A stretch of DNA of 64,000 nt from Myxococcus stipitatus DSM 14675 (GCF_000331735.1 NC_020126.1:8187501-8251500); one strand, 5' to 3'. Positions 1 through 10,272 are shown, counted from the stretch's first letter. The notes: generated from the sequence alone by a model not told the origin. Numbers and translations: made by a program.

Positions 1-1054
1 GCTTCAAGCCCGAGCCATCCTCCAGCTCGATGACCGTCTGGACGCTGCCCTTGCCGAAGGTGGGCGAGCCCATCAGCGTGGCCCGGCCATGGTCCTGGAG
101 CGCGCCCGCCACGATTTCCGACGCGGAGGCGCTGCCACCGTTCACCAACACCACCACCGGATAATTCTTCTCCGTGTCGCGGTCCTTGCTGCGCTCCTCG
201 GTGGAGTTGCGGCCGTCACGGCCTCGCGTGAAGACGATGGGCAGGTTGCCGGGGAGGAACCGGTCGCTCATCGCCACGGCCTCGTCCAGCAGGCCACCGG
301 GGTTGTTGCGCAGGTCCAGCACCAGGCCGCGCAGCTCCTTGCCGCCGTTGAGGCCGCGCAGCCGGTCCAGCTCCTTGCGCAGGTACTGGTCCGTGCGCTC
401 CTGGAAGTTCTTCACCTTCACGTGGCCGATGCCGCCGTAGAGCTCGCCCTCCACGGAGATGATGCGGATGTGGTCTCGGATGATGGCGATTTCGCGCGGC
501 GCGCTGAAGCCCTGACGCAGGATGCTCAGGAGCACGCGTCCTCCCGCGGGGCCTCGCATCTTCTGCATCGCCCGCCCCACGTCCATGCCGCGCGTGCTCT
601 CGCCGTCGATGCCCACCAGCTCGTCGCCCGCCTTGAGCCCCGCGCGCGCCGCGGGCGTGTCGTCGATGGGGGCCACGACGATGATGCGGTCGTTCTTGCG
701 CGCGATTTCGATGCCGAGCCCACCCCACTCGCCCGACGTATCAATCTTCATCTCGCGGAAGACCTCCGGAGGCATGAAGACGGTGTGCGGGTCCAGCGTG
801 TCGAGCATCCCTTGGATGGCGCCGTAGATGAGCCGCTCCTGGTTCGGCGGCTCCACGTAGTTGTTCTCCACGTAGGAGAGCACGCGGGCGAAGGTCTCCA
901 GCTGGCGGTAGGTGGCGTCGCCCTTCTCCGCCCGCTCCGAGGACGACGCGGGCGCCTGAGGCCCCGCGTCCTTCTTCTCATCGGCGGCCGAGGGTCCGGA
1001 CACGAGGATGAGCGCGGCCAACGCCACGCGCCACGGCTGAGTGAGACCCGTCAC
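1..1054 (-). CDS. S41 C-terminal processing peptidase (CtpA-like), partial
   Basis: Periplasmic serine protease that trims proteins at their C termini. The start is inside the window and the 3' end lies beyond base 1, so about 351 residues are visible. A signal-like hydrophobic segment (residues 8-20) is followed by a PDZ domain (about 108-190, with GGLGIEI and AGLKAGDEL) and the S41 core. NGGSASASEI (about 305-314) carries the nucleophile and FGKGSVQ the catalytic Lys. I chose the GTG at 1054 because AAAGGA lies about 8 nt upstream and it opens directly into the signal peptide. It is downstream of ftsE-ftsX-envC on the same strand, where S41 proteases are often found in proteobacteria. The family assignment is firm. 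The cellular substrate is unknown. Confidence 0.9.
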   Translation of the reverse strand, partial: MTGLTQPWRVALAALILVSGPSAADEKKDAGPQAPASSSERAEKGDATYRQLETFARVLSYVENNYVEPPNQERLIYGAIQGMLDTLDPHTVFMPPEVFREMKIDTSGEWGGLGIEIARKNDRIIVVAPIDDTPAARAGLKAGDELVGIDGESTRGMDVGRAMQKMRGPAGGRVLLSILRQGFSAPREIAIIRDHIRIISVEGELYGGIGHVKVKNFQERTDQYLRKELDRLRGLNGGKELRGLVLDLRNNPGGLLDEAVAMSDRFLPGNLPIVFTRGRDGRNSTEERSKDRDTEKNYPVVVLVNGGSASASEIVAGALQDHGRATLMGSPTFGKGSVQTVIELEDGSGLK

Positions 1055-1109
1055 GTCGGTACGTCCTTTCGCGAGAAGCTCGAAGGGCGACCCAGTCTAT
1101 ACCCAGCCC

Positions 1110-1970
1110 TCAGAGCTCGGACGCATCGGCGAAACGCACCAGGTGCGACACGAGCTCGTCTGGACGCTCCATCTGGGGCACGTGACCGAATCCCTGCACC
1201 ACGCGCACCTGCGCATGCGCGGGCAGGTTCGCGCGGAACCAGTCGAGCGAGCGCGAGGGCAACAGCCGCTCACTGCCACCCCAGAGGAACAGCACCGGCA
1301 TCGACAGGTTGCGCACCGCCTGCGGCTCCAGGCTGAGCCGAGTGGCCATCACCTCGGCGGTGAGCGCCTTCACCGTCGGGGTGTCGTAGAAGCGGGTCAG
1401 CTCGGGTGCGAGCAGCAGCGCCGGCAGCGGCGCCTGGTGGAACAAGCGACGCGTGAAGGCGCGAGCCTCCGCGGGCGTGCGCACCGTGAACGCGTTGAGC
1501 AGCGCCGTGTTCTCCTCGGCCGGCAATTCCGCGCCCGCTGGAGCCACCAGCGCCAGCGCGCGCACCCACTGGGGCTGCTCCGCCGCCAGATTCACGGACA
1601 TGGCCCCGCCCAGCGAGTTGCCGACGACGAAGGCGGGCTGCTTCACCTCCTGCTCCACGAAGGCGCGCAGCACCTCGAACTGGTTGCGCACGCAGACCTG
1701 ACCGCCGCAGTACTCCGTGGAGAAGCCATGGCCCGGAAGGTCCGGCGCAATCACCCGAGAGAAGCGCCTGGCCAGGCCGAAGAACGTCCGCCCGAAGCCA
1801 TTCGCCGAGCCGCCCAGCCCATGCACCAGCACCACCGGCGGCCCCTTGCCCTGCCCCTTCAGTGCATAGAAGTGAACAGACTGGCCCCCCACGTCGACTG
1901 TCGAAGACTGGACACCTCGGGCCACCAGCACCCGCCGCACCGCCTTCTGCATTCCGCCCATGAGGTCCAT
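1110..1970 (-). CDS. Alpha/beta hydrolase fold protein
   Basis: Predicted soluble hydrolase of 286 residues; the substrate is unknown. It has the standard fold signature: HGLGG (oxyanion hole, about residue 50), the nucleophile elbow GNSLGGA (about 118), a lid region, an acid in the C-terminal third, and a late His in GFGHVPQMERP. Esterases, lipases and meta-cleavage hydrolases share this pattern, so the motif does not fix the reaction. It lies between envC and the S41 protease with gaps of 75 and 55 bp, all on the minus strand, so it may be co-transcribed with division genes. MDLMGGMQ has a second possible Met a few residues in. The start is therefore not certain. Confidence 0.8.
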   Translation of the reverse strand: MDLMGGMQKAVRRVLVARGVQSSTVDVGGQSVHFYALKGQGKGPPVVLVHGLGGSANGFGRTFFGLARRFSRVIAPDLPGHGFSTEYCGGQVCVRNQFEVLRAFVEQEVKQPAFVVGNSLGGAMSVNLAAEQPQWVRALALVAPAGAELPAEENTALLNAFTVRTPAEARAFTRRLFHQAPLPALLLAPELTRFYDTPTVKALTAEVMATRLSLEPQAVRNLSMPVLFLWGGSERLLPSRSLDWFRANLPAHAQVRVVQGFGHVPQMERPDELVSHLVRFADASEL

Positions 1971-2045
1971 GCGCTCGACCGCTCCTCTCGCCGTGGGAGT
2001 CCTCCCGGGAGGATAGCAAGTCGTGCGCCGGATTGCCGCAACGCG

Positions 2046-3170
2046 TCAGGGGACTGGGGCCAGCCACGGTGCGGGGTCCACGGCCTGCCCGGCCTTGCGG
2101 ACCTCGAAGTAGAGGTACGAGCCCTTGAGCGAGCCCGTGTCCCCCACTTCGCCCACGACCTCGCCCGCGGCCACGGCGTCTCCGAGCCCCGGGGTGATGG
2201 CGGACAGGTGGGCCATGAGCGTGTGGTAGCCGTCGCCGTGGTCGAGGATGAGCAGGTTGCCGTAGCCCCGGAGCGAGCCCGAGTAGACGACGGTGCCATC
2301 CGCCACGGCCTGCACGGGAGCCCCCGCGGCGGCACGGATGTCCAAGCCCTTCTGCACGGTGACGGTGTTGAAGCGCGGGTTGACGACCTTGCCGAAGCCC
2401 ACCTCGACGATGCCGCGCGTGGGCTGCGGCAGCTTGCCGCGAAGCGCGCCGAAGCCATGTGTCGCGGGCGCCTCCTTCAGCTCACGCACCACCTGGGTGA
2501 GCTCCGCGTCGGCATGCTCCAGTTCCTTCACCGCGCGACGCGCCAGCTCCGCTTCGCCCGCGAGTGAGCCCACCACCTCCTCGAGCGCCTCGCGCTGCGC
2601 CCGAGCCAGCCGCTCCTGCTCCTGGAGGAACGAGACCCGCGTGGCGAGCGACGTCTGCAGTCGCTTCAGCTCCCGGGTGGACTGCCGCTGAAGGTGCGCC
2701 ACGCGTTGCACGCCGCGCAGCAGCTCCAGGTCGCCGGCCATGCTCGCCTCCAGCGCACGGGCGCGCCACACGAGCGCGGCGAAGTCCTCCGCGGACAGCA
2801 GCACCTCCAGCGGGCGGCGGCGCATGACGCGGTAGAGCGTGCGCAGGCGCGGAGACAGCCGTCGAAGCTGGACGCGCAGCGCCTCGCGCAGGAGGGCCTC
2901 TTCGCGCTCGGCCAGGAGGACCCGCTTGCGGAACACCGCCAGGTCCGACTCCAGCGCCCGGACGCGCCGACGGGAGAAGGACACCATCTCCTCCATCAGC
3001 TCCAGCCCCTCGAGCACGCTGAGCTTCTGGGACTCCACCAGCGCCAGCGTCGCGCGCTGCGCGGCGAGCTTCTCGCGCAAGGCCGCCTGCTCCGCCTCCT
3101 CCAGCTTCTGCGCGCGCGCCGGAAGCCCCAGGAGCACCAGCGCGACGGCGAGGGCAAGGGCGCGGCTCAT
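2046..3170 (-). CDS. envC: EnvC-like murein hydrolase activator (degenerate M23/LytM)
   Basis: Periplasmic activator of division amidases, normally controlled by FtsEX. It has 374 residues: a signal peptide (about 1-20, ending ARA|Q), a long coiled coil rich in Glu, Arg and Leu (about 20-230), and a C-terminal LytM domain (about 265-374). The LytM metal ligands are lost. The position of the first His in GxDI-type enzymes is Gln (VQKGLDI), and the usual HLHFEVR is YLYFEVR. This matches EnvC of E. coli, which is catalytically dead and activates amidases. The ATG at 3170 overlaps the ftsX stop as ATGA. A longer reading upstream would run through ftsX in another frame and is not used. Together with ftsE and ftsX it forms one operon. 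Confidence 0.88.
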   Translation of the reverse strand: MSRALALAVALVLLGLPARAQKLEEAEQAALREKLAAQRATLALVESQKLSVLEGLELMEEMVSFSRRRVRALESDLAVFRKRVLLAEREEALLREALRVQLRRLSPRLRTLYRVMRRRPLEVLLSAEDFAALVWRARALEASMAGDLELLRGVQRVAHLQRQSTRELKRLQTSLATRVSFLQEQERLARAQREALEEVVGSLAGEAELARRAVKELEHADAELTQVVRELKEAPATHGFGALRGKLPQPTRGIVEVGFGKVVNPRFNTVTVQKGLDIRAAAGAPVQAVADGTVVYSGSLRGYGNLLILDHGDGYHTLMAHLSAITPGLGDAVAAGEVVGEVGDTGSLKGSYLYFEVRKAGQAVDPAPWLAPVP

Positions 3171-4069
3171 ACGCGAAGAAAGCGCCCCACCGCGACGAAG
3201 CTGCCGCCCAGGCCCAGTCCACAGCCCGCGCTCACCAGCTCCAACGCCAGCCGAGGCTCCACCCACGGCGCCGCCACACCCGGCCCCAGCAGGAACGCGA
3301 ACAGAGAGCCCAGCGTGGGCCCCACCAACCGGCCAAAGGCCCACAACCCCAACAGCGCCACCCCCGCGCCCAGGAGCCCCTGCAAGAGGCCCTCGAGCAG
3401 GAAGGGCGCCTTCACGAAGCGGTCCGTGGCGCCCACCAGCTTCTGGATTTCAATCTCCTCGCGCCGCGCGTAGATGGCGAGCTGGAGCGTGGCCGCGACG
3501 ATGATGACGGTGGCGCCCAGCACCACGATGAAGGCCACCAGCGCACCGAAGCGCAGCGCACGGGCAATCGCCGTCAGCCGCTCCACGGCCTGCTCTCCGT
3601 AGTCCACGCCGGACACTCCGGGCAGCGCGCGCAGCTCCTTGGAGAGGGCCTCGAGGGCCTCGGGGTTGCGCTCCTCGGGAGGAACCCGCAGCTCCAGCGC
3701 CGCGGGCAGCGGGTTCTCCGGCAGCTCCGACAGCGCCTCGCCCAGGTCTCCCAGCTCCGCGCGCAGCCGCTCCAGCGCGGCCTCGGGAGGAATGAGCGTC
3801 ACCTGGCCTCGGCTGAGGGTCTCGACCCGGGTGCGCACGCCGTGGGCCTCGTCCTGGCCCAGCTCCGGCGCCAGGTACACCGTCACCTCCACCTCGCCGC
3901 CCAGGGACGCGAGCAGGTTGTCCAGCATCCGTGCACCGCTGCGCGCCAGGCCCGCGGCGAACAAGGCGATCGCGATGGTCGTCACCGCGATGAAGTGCAC
4001 GAAGGGCGAGTGCTTGAGCCCCACTGCCGCCGAGCGCCAGAAGTACCGCGTCTTCGCCAGCGCGCTCAT
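3167..4069 (-). CDS. ftsX: Cell division protein FtsX
   Basis: Inner-membrane permease-like half of the FtsEX complex, which passes cytoplasmic ATP hydrolysis to periplasmic cell-wall hydrolysis at the septum. 300 residues. TM1 lies at about 25-45, followed by a large periplasmic domain (about 50-165) and three further TM segments in the C-terminal half (around 175-195, 225-250 and 265-290). This is the FtsX topology and a normal length. The ATG overlaps the ftsE stop, and its own stop overlaps the envC start, so the three genes are translationally coupled. The identity rests on topology plus the neighbours, because FtsX proteins are poorly conserved. Confidence 0.93.
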   Translation of the reverse strand: MSALAKTRYFWRSAAVGLKHSPFVHFIAVTTIAIALFAAGLARSGARMLDNLLASLGGEVEVTVYLAPELGQDEAHGVRTRVETLSRGQVTLIPPEAALERLRAELGDLGEALSELPENPLPAALELRVPPEERNPEALEALSKELRALPGVSGVDYGEQAVERLTAIARALRFGALVAFIVVLGATVIIVAATLQLAIYARREEIEIQKLVGATDRFVKAPFLLEGLLQGLLGAGVALLGLWAFGRLVGPTLGSLFAFLLGPGVAAPWVEPRLALELVSAGCGLGLGGSFVAVGRFLRV

Positions 4070-4758
4070 ACGACCATCCGCCGAGCCGCCTTGACGCCGT
4101 CCTCGTCGGAGACAATCTGCCCGCGCTCCAGGCGCACCGTGCGCTTCTGGTAGCGCGAGAGCAGCGTGGCGTCGTGCGTGGCCACAATCACGGTGGTGCC
4201 TCGGATGTTCACCTGGGTGAGCAGGTCCATGATTTCGACGGTGAGCGCCGGGTCCAGGTTTCCCGTGGGCTCGTCCGCGAGCAGGATGGTCGGGTCGTTC
4301 ACGAGCGCCCGCGCAATCACCACACGCTGCTGCTCACCGCCCGAGAGCCGCAGCGGGAACGAGTCCGCCTTGTGCTCCAGGCCCACCAGCTTCAGCATCC
4401 GCCGCACCTTGTCGCGAGCCTCCGCGCGCGGCACGCCCAGCACGTCCAGCGTGAAGGACACGTTGTCCTCCACCGTCCGGTGCGGCAGCAGCTTGAAGTC
4501 CTGGAACACCACCCCGATGTTTCGCCGCAGGTACGGCACGGCGGACTCGCGGATGCGGGCGATGTTGCGGCCACCCACCAGAATCTGCCCCTTGGTGGCC
4601 TTCTCCGCGCAGAAGATGAGCTTGAGCAGCGTCGTCTTCCCCGCGCCGGACGGGCCCGTGAGGAAGACGAACTCGCCCTTCTCCACGCTGAGGTTGATGT
4701 CCGAGAGGACTGGCGGATCGCCGGGATACGCCTTGTAGACGTGGAAGAATTGAATCAT
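4066..4758 (-). CDS. ftsE: Cell division ATP-binding protein FtsE
   Basis: Cytoplasmic ABC ATPase of FtsEX. 230 residues, slightly longer than the usual 220 or so. Walker A is GPSGAGKTT (about 35-43), the Q-loop is VFQDFKLL, the signature is LSGGEQQR, Walker B is ILLADEPTG followed by the D-loop NLD, and the switch His is in VATHD. The spacing fits FtsE rather than a MacB or LolD subunit, and the adjoining ftsX and envC confirm it. The ATG at 4758 opens with MIQFFHVYKAYPG, a typical FtsE N terminus. It is the first gene of the minus-strand operon. The 122 bp to the divergent transporter must hold the promoters for both directions. Confidence 0.95.
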   Translation of the reverse strand: MIQFFHVYKAYPGDPPVLSDINLSVEKGEFVFLTGPSGAGKTTLLKLIFCAEKATKGQILVGGRNIARIRESAVPYLRRNIGVVFQDFKLLPHRTVEDNVSFTLDVLGVPRAEARDKVRRMLKLVGLEHKADSFPLRLSGGEQQRVVIARALVNDPTILLADEPTGNLDPALTVEIMDLLTQVNIRGTTVIVATHDATLLSRYQKRTVRLERGQIVSDEDGVKAARRMVV

Positions 4759-4880
4759 GGCGCGGCGCGGAAGGAGTCCAACCTACCACGGCCGGGCCGA
4801 AGCGCCCCACGCACCCCAGGCGGATGGCGGGGCTTTCCCCTCCCACCCCCGGCATCACCTGTGCGACGGTGCCACGCCAT

Positions 4881-6353
<1,473 letters not shown>

Positions 6354-6376
6354 CCGGGGAGGACACGCGCAGGGGC

Positions 6377-6934
6377 TTACTGCTCGCCCTCGCCCGCCAG
6401 GTAGCTGAGGATGACCTCGTCCAGGCTCTTCTCGGAGATGAGGTCCTCTCCGAACAGCGTCTCCACGCCCACTTCGTTGATCTTGGGCTTCTCCTTGAGG
6501 GCCCGCGCGGCGGCGACCTCGGGAGGGAGCAACGGAGGCTGGGGCACGACGACGGGCGGCGGCGGACGAGGCGCCATCGACTGCCCGGGCTGCATCTTCA
6601 CCTGCGAGGAGTCCGCCTCCGTGGCGAGCTGACCGGGCTGGTAGTGCCGGGCCGTGGACTCATAGTTGTCGTACACGCCGTTGATGAGGTTTCGCAGCAT
6701 CTCCTTGTGCTGCTCCTCCATCAACTCGCGGACGACCTCCGCCAGGCTCTCCGCGTTGAGGATGTCCGAATAGGACGTCTTCTTCGACGCGAGGATGTTC
6801 CCGCCCACGAACAGGTGGGTGATGATGTGGGGATTGTTGACGCCCGAGTCCTCGGTCTGGACGTGGTAGACCTTCCCCTTGTGCTTGATGTTGTGGTTGA
6901 AGCCGGTGACGGCCTTCTCGAAGGTTTTCGTCAT
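6377..6934 (-). CDS. Conserved protein of unknown function
   Basis: I do not recognise a function. 185 residues with no signal peptide or membrane segment. The N-terminal 100 residues look like a folded domain (GFNHNIKHKGKVYHVQTED, then NPHIITHLFVGG and a helical stretch with EVVRELMEEQHKEML). A Pro-rich linker follows (APRPPPPVVVPQPPLLPP), then a short C-terminal peptide (SEKSLDEVILSYLA) that looks like a docking motif. From memory, the N-terminal domain recurs in several myxobacterial and other deltaproteobacterial proteins. I chose the ATG at 6934 (MTKTFEKAV); the longer reading adds 12 residues of unlikely sequence. It is convergent with the transporter and divergent from carF. Confidence 0.75.
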   Translation of the reverse strand: MTKTFEKAVTGFNHNIKHKGKVYHVQTEDSGVNNPHIITHLFVGGNILASKKTSYSDILNAESLAEVVRELMEEQHKEMLRNLINGVYDNYESTARHYQPGQLATEADSSQVKMQPGQSMAPRPPPPVVVPQPPLLPPEVAAARALKEKPKINEVGVETLFGEDLISEKSLDEVILSYLAGEGEQ

Positions 6935-7181
6935 TGCCGAGTGGGCGGACCGTACCAGTCGCTTCCCCACGACACAAGGTAAGCGTCAACCCCGCATGTC
7001 CCGCCATGGCGCCTGCCCGCCTGGGACCCACGCAATTCTTGCGGCCACCGCCCGTCCGCCCCGCAGCCAGCCCTCCAGTGCGACCACGAACTTCCGGTCC
7101 GTTGAAAAGCCGAAAGCGACTGGGGTACGTACAGGGCTGCGGGTGCGTTGATCAACGGCGCCAACGTCCAGGACTCCACGG

Positions 7182-8042
7182 ATGAAGAAGACGAACGAGA
7201 TCAAGACCCAGGTCCGCCTCCAGGACGCGCAAGCCCTGGCGGAGGGCTACTCCCCCGCGATTCGTGCCATGGAGATTGGCGCCATCGTCAGCTTCATGGC
7301 CTTGGAGCTGTTCCTGGTGTACCGGCTGTACACCAATCCACACGGCGGCCCGTGGCTCCTGCTGAGCGCGGTGCTCCTGGGCTATCTGGCCGCGGACTTC
7401 GTCTCCGGCTTCGTCCACTGGATGGGCGACACGTGGGGCTCCACGAACATGCCCATCCTGGGCAAGGCCCTCATCCGGCCCTTCCGCGAGCACCACGTCG
7501 ACGAGAAGGCCATCACCCGCCACGACTTCGTTGAGACCAACGGCAACAACTGCCTCATCTCCCTGCCCGTGGCCGTGGCCGCCGTGTCCATGCCGCTGAG
7601 CAACTCCGGCTGGGTGTTCTGCGCCAGCTTCCTGGGCGCGATGATTTTCTGGGTGATGGCGACCAACCAGTTCCACAAGTGGTCGCACATGGACTCGCCG
7701 CCGGCGCTCATCGGCTTCCTGCAGCGCATCCACCTCATCCTGCCCCCGGCGCACCACCGCATCCACCACACCGCGCCGTTCAACAAGTACTACTGCATCA
7801 CCGTGGGCTGGCTGAACTGGCCGCTCAACGCCGTGAGCTTCTTCCCGCTGATGGAGCGCCTGGTCACCCGCGTCACCGGCCTGGTGCCGCGCGAGGATGA
7901 CATCGGCGACGAGGCCGCGCGGGCGCTGGTGGCGGTCCAGGGCGCGACCCAGGCCCCCGTCGTCCAGGCGGCCAAGGAGCTGCTCACCAAGGCCACCACC
8001 GAGGACACCGCGCCGGCGCCCGCCCCCACGCGCCCGTCCTGA
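7182..8042 (+). CDS. carF: CarF / plasmanylethanolamine desaturase (TMEM189-PEDS1 family)
   Basis: Integral-membrane di-iron desaturase that forms the vinyl-ether bond of plasmalogens. In M. xanthus, CarF and its lipid product are needed for singlet-oxygen and light signalling to carotenoid genes. 286 residues with hydrophobic segments at about 33-52, 57-75, 125-140 and 145-160. The His clusters expected for iron binding are present: FVHWMGDTW, FREHHVDEKAITRHD, NQFHKWSH and PAHHRIHHTAPFNKYYC. The length and motifs match M. xanthus CarF, and it is also the homologue of the animal enzyme. The C-terminal 50 residues are Ala/Pro-rich and variable. No carotenoid genes are linked here, so its regulation is not visible. 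Confidence 0.93.
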   Translation: MKKTNEIKTQVRLQDAQALAEGYSPAIRAMEIGAIVSFMALELFLVYRLYTNPHGGPWLLLSAVLLGYLAADFVSGFVHWMGDTWGSTNMPILGKALIRPFREHHVDEKAITRHDFVETNGNNCLISLPVAVAAVSMPLSNSGWVFCASFLGAMIFWVMATNQFHKWSHMDSPPALIGFLQRIHLILPPAHHRIHHTAPFNKYYCITVGWLNWPLNAVSFFPLMERLVTRVTGLVPREDDIGDEAARALVAVQGATQAPVVQAAKELLTKATTEDTAPAPAPTRPS

Positions 8043-8061
8043 GCGCGGGCCCCCGGCCGCG

Positions 8062-8874
8062 TCAGAACTTCAGGTCCACCTGCTCCGCGCTCGCGATGGG
8101 CCGGCCCAGGAACCGGGCGCCCACTTCGGTGAAGCGCTCGGGCACGTCGGTGACGAAGTACGCGTGAGACGGCGTGCTCGTCGCGGGCGCCAGCAGGTCC
8201 AAGCCCTCCAGCAGCGTCACGACGGCCTGCGCGGTGGCCTCCGCCGAGTCCACCAGCGCCACCCGAGGCCCCACCACCTCCTGGATGACGCCCTTGAGCA
8301 GCGGGTAGTGCGTGCACCCGAGCACCAGGGTGTCCACGCCGTCCCGAGCGAACTCGCCCAGGTACTCGCGCGCCGTCAGCATGGGCACATCCCCAGTGGT
8401 CCACCCCTCCTCCGCCAGCGGCACGAAGAGCGGACACGCGCGGGCCTTCACCCTCACCCGTGGGTCCTGGGCCTCGAGCGCGCGCTGGTAGGCCCCGGAG
8501 CGGATGGTGCCCTGCGTGCCGATGACCCCCACGCCGCCGCCCTGCGTGCGCGCCAGCGCCGCCTGAGCGCCCGGGCCAATCACGCCCACCACCGGCACGG
8601 GCAGCGCCGCCTCCAGCGCGGGCAGCGCCACGGACGACGCCGTGTTGCACGCCACCACGAGCAGCTTGATGCCTCGCTCGAGGAGGAACTCCGCGTTCTT
8701 CAGCGAGTAGCGCGTCACCACCTCGCCGGACTTGGTGCCGTAGGGGACGCGCGCCGTGTCCCCCAGATACACCGTGCTCTCATGGGGGAGGTGCTCCATG
8801 AGCGACTTGAGGACCGTGAGCCCTCCGACACCTGAATCGAAGACACCAATGGGACTGTGGCTGGCTTGCCGCAT
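8062..8874 (-). CDS. murI: Glutamate racemase MurI
   Basis: Interconverts L- and D-glutamate for peptidoglycan. 270 residues, the normal length. GVFDSGVGGLT at the N terminus, the first catalytic Cys in VACNTAS (about residue 77) and the second in LGCTHYPLL (about 188) are all present, as is the YLGDTARVPYG segment. I chose the ATG at 8874 (MRQASHSPIGVFDSG); the longer reading adds 18 residues before the conserved start. It is convergent with carF (19 bp apart). No other wall-precursor genes are adjacent. Confidence 0.96.
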   Translation of the reverse strand: MRQASHSPIGVFDSGVGGLTVLKSLMEHLPHESTVYLGDTARVPYGTKSGEVVTRYSLKNAEFLLERGIKLLVVACNTASSVALPALEAALPVPVVGVIGPGAQAALARTQGGGVGVIGTQGTIRSGAYQRALEAQDPRVRVKARACPLFVPLAEEGWTTGDVPMLTAREYLGEFARDGVDTLVLGCTHYPLLKGVIQEVVGPRVALVDSAEATAQAVVTLLEGLDLLAPATSTPSHAYFVTDVPERFTEVGARFLGRPIASAEQVDLKF

Positions 8875-8988
8875 GCCGGGTGTCCCTATCACGTTTGATG
8901 CCAACACCACGGCCCGCCCCAAAGCCAAAGAGGGCCGGAGCCAGGGGCTCCGACCCTCTTGTTCACCCCACGAGCGAGTGAGCTCGGG

Positions 8989-10272
8989 CTAGCGGGGGAA
9001 CAGCGACACGAGCAGCGCGTTCTGCGGCCCCGGGAACTGGTGGCCCACGATGTCGACGAACACGCTGTTGCTCACCGAGAAGTAGTCCACGCCGTTGCTC
9101 GTCCGCGCCTTCATCTCCACCTCGTAGCGGCCCGGACGGAGGAACTCGAAGACCACCGGCGCGTCGTTGCAGCCGTGGCGGTCACCGACGATGCCGTACA
9201 CCCACTCGTTGGTGAAGACGTCGCGGAAGTTGATGGCCACCTCGGAGATGCCCGCCTGGGAGCAGCTCTGCGCGGAGCCACCCGAGCGCAGCTCCCACTT
9301 GACGGCCGCTCCGCCAATCACCCACATCTTCACCACCACCGTCTTCGTCTCACCGGACCGCACCGAGAACCGCCCGGTGTAGTGGTACCAGGGGCGCCCC
9401 TGCCCATCGATGGCGACCAGCTGCAGGTCATGGTCCCCCGGGGTGAGCGACGGCGTGGTGACACCCGCCCCCACGCGGCCCTCCGAGCAGCTGAAGCGCA
9501 CCCACTGGCCCCCATCCACGCGGGCATCCACCGACGCCACGCCCGCCTGGCTGCAACCCACCGCGCTGCTCCCCGACTCGAACTCCCACTGGATGGACGC
9601 GAAGCTGGCGGTGGTGCGCAGCGTGGCGGTGTAGGACGTCGGCTCACCGTAGCGGGTCGAGAAGCGGCCCACGTGGCTGTAGAGCGTGCGGCGCTGCGCA
9701 TCGAGCCCCACCAGCTCCAGGTTGTGCTCGCCCGGGTCCAGGTACGGCGTCTTGATGCTGTTGCCACCGAAGCCCTGCGCGCAGTCGAAGCGCGCCCACT
9801 CGCCCCCATCCACGCGAGCCTCCACGGAGACCACCCCCGCCCTGCTGCACGAGTCACCGTTGGGGAACAGCCAGTTGATGTACGCGAAGGACGGCGAGGC
9901 GCCGATGGGCGTGAGGTCGATGTCCACCACCACATCCCCATCCACCCGGAACGTGCCGCTCACCTCGTACAGCTCCCGGCCCGCATAGCTGACGGCCACC
10001 AGGTTGAAGCTGTAGGTGCCCGGCTCGAAGTCGTGCAGCACGATGCCGTCGAAGTTGTTCGCCTGGCACGGGTAGCGGCCGTCGTTGGCCAGCCGCTCGC
10101 CGGGAATCGTGATGTTCACGCCCTTGATGTCGCGATCTTCGTCGCAGCGCAGACCACCAAAGGTCCAGCGGAACGTCACATCGCCAGGCTCGTCGAAGCC
10201 GTTGTCGTGGACGATACAACCGGAGGAGACCGCCGCCAGGCAGAGGAATGCAACCAGCAGTCTGGAGTTCAT
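8989..10272 (-). CDS. Repeat-containing lipoprotein of unknown function
   Basis: Predicted secreted lipoprotein of about 427 residues with a lipobox ending AVSSGC near residue 20. The mature part is four related units of about 100 residues. Each starts with a strand such as FRWTF, INWLF, IQWEF or VKWEL, followed by a Cys-containing turn (SCSRAGV, GCSQAGV, SCSQAGI), a segment like VDARVDGGQWVRF with another Cys, and a strand such as GEHNLELVGLD or GDHDLQLVAID. Units 2 and 3 are the most alike. The pattern suggests tandem beta-sandwich domains with one disulfide each. I chose the ATG at 10272; a TTG three codons earlier is possible. I know no characterised homologue. Confidence 0.8.
   Translation of the reverse strand: MNSRLLVAFLCLAAVSSGCIVHDNGFDEPGDVTFRWTFGGLRCDEDRDIKGVNITIPGERLANDGRYPCQANNFDGIVLHDFEPGTYSFNLVAVSYAGRELYEVSGTFRVDGDVVVDIDLTPIGASPSFAYINWLFPNGDSCSRAGVVSVEARVDGGEWARFDCAQGFGGNSIKTPYLDPGEHNLELVGLDAQRRTLYSHVGRFSTRYGEPTSYTATLRTTASFASIQWEFESGSSAVGCSQAGVASVDARVDGGQWVRFSCSEGRVGAGVTTPSLTPGDHDLQLVAIDGQGRPWYHYTGRFSVRSGETKTVVVKMWVIGGAAVKWELRSGGSAQSCSQAGISEVAINFRDVFTNEWVYGIVGDRHGCNDAPVVFEFLRPGRYEVEMKARTSNGVDYFSVSNSVFVDIVGHQFPGPQNALLVSLFPR

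Noticed and set aside
7094..7126. TTGAAA with a TACGTA 18 bp later as the carF promoter
   Set aside because: The -10 matches consensus poorly, so I do not list it as a feature.
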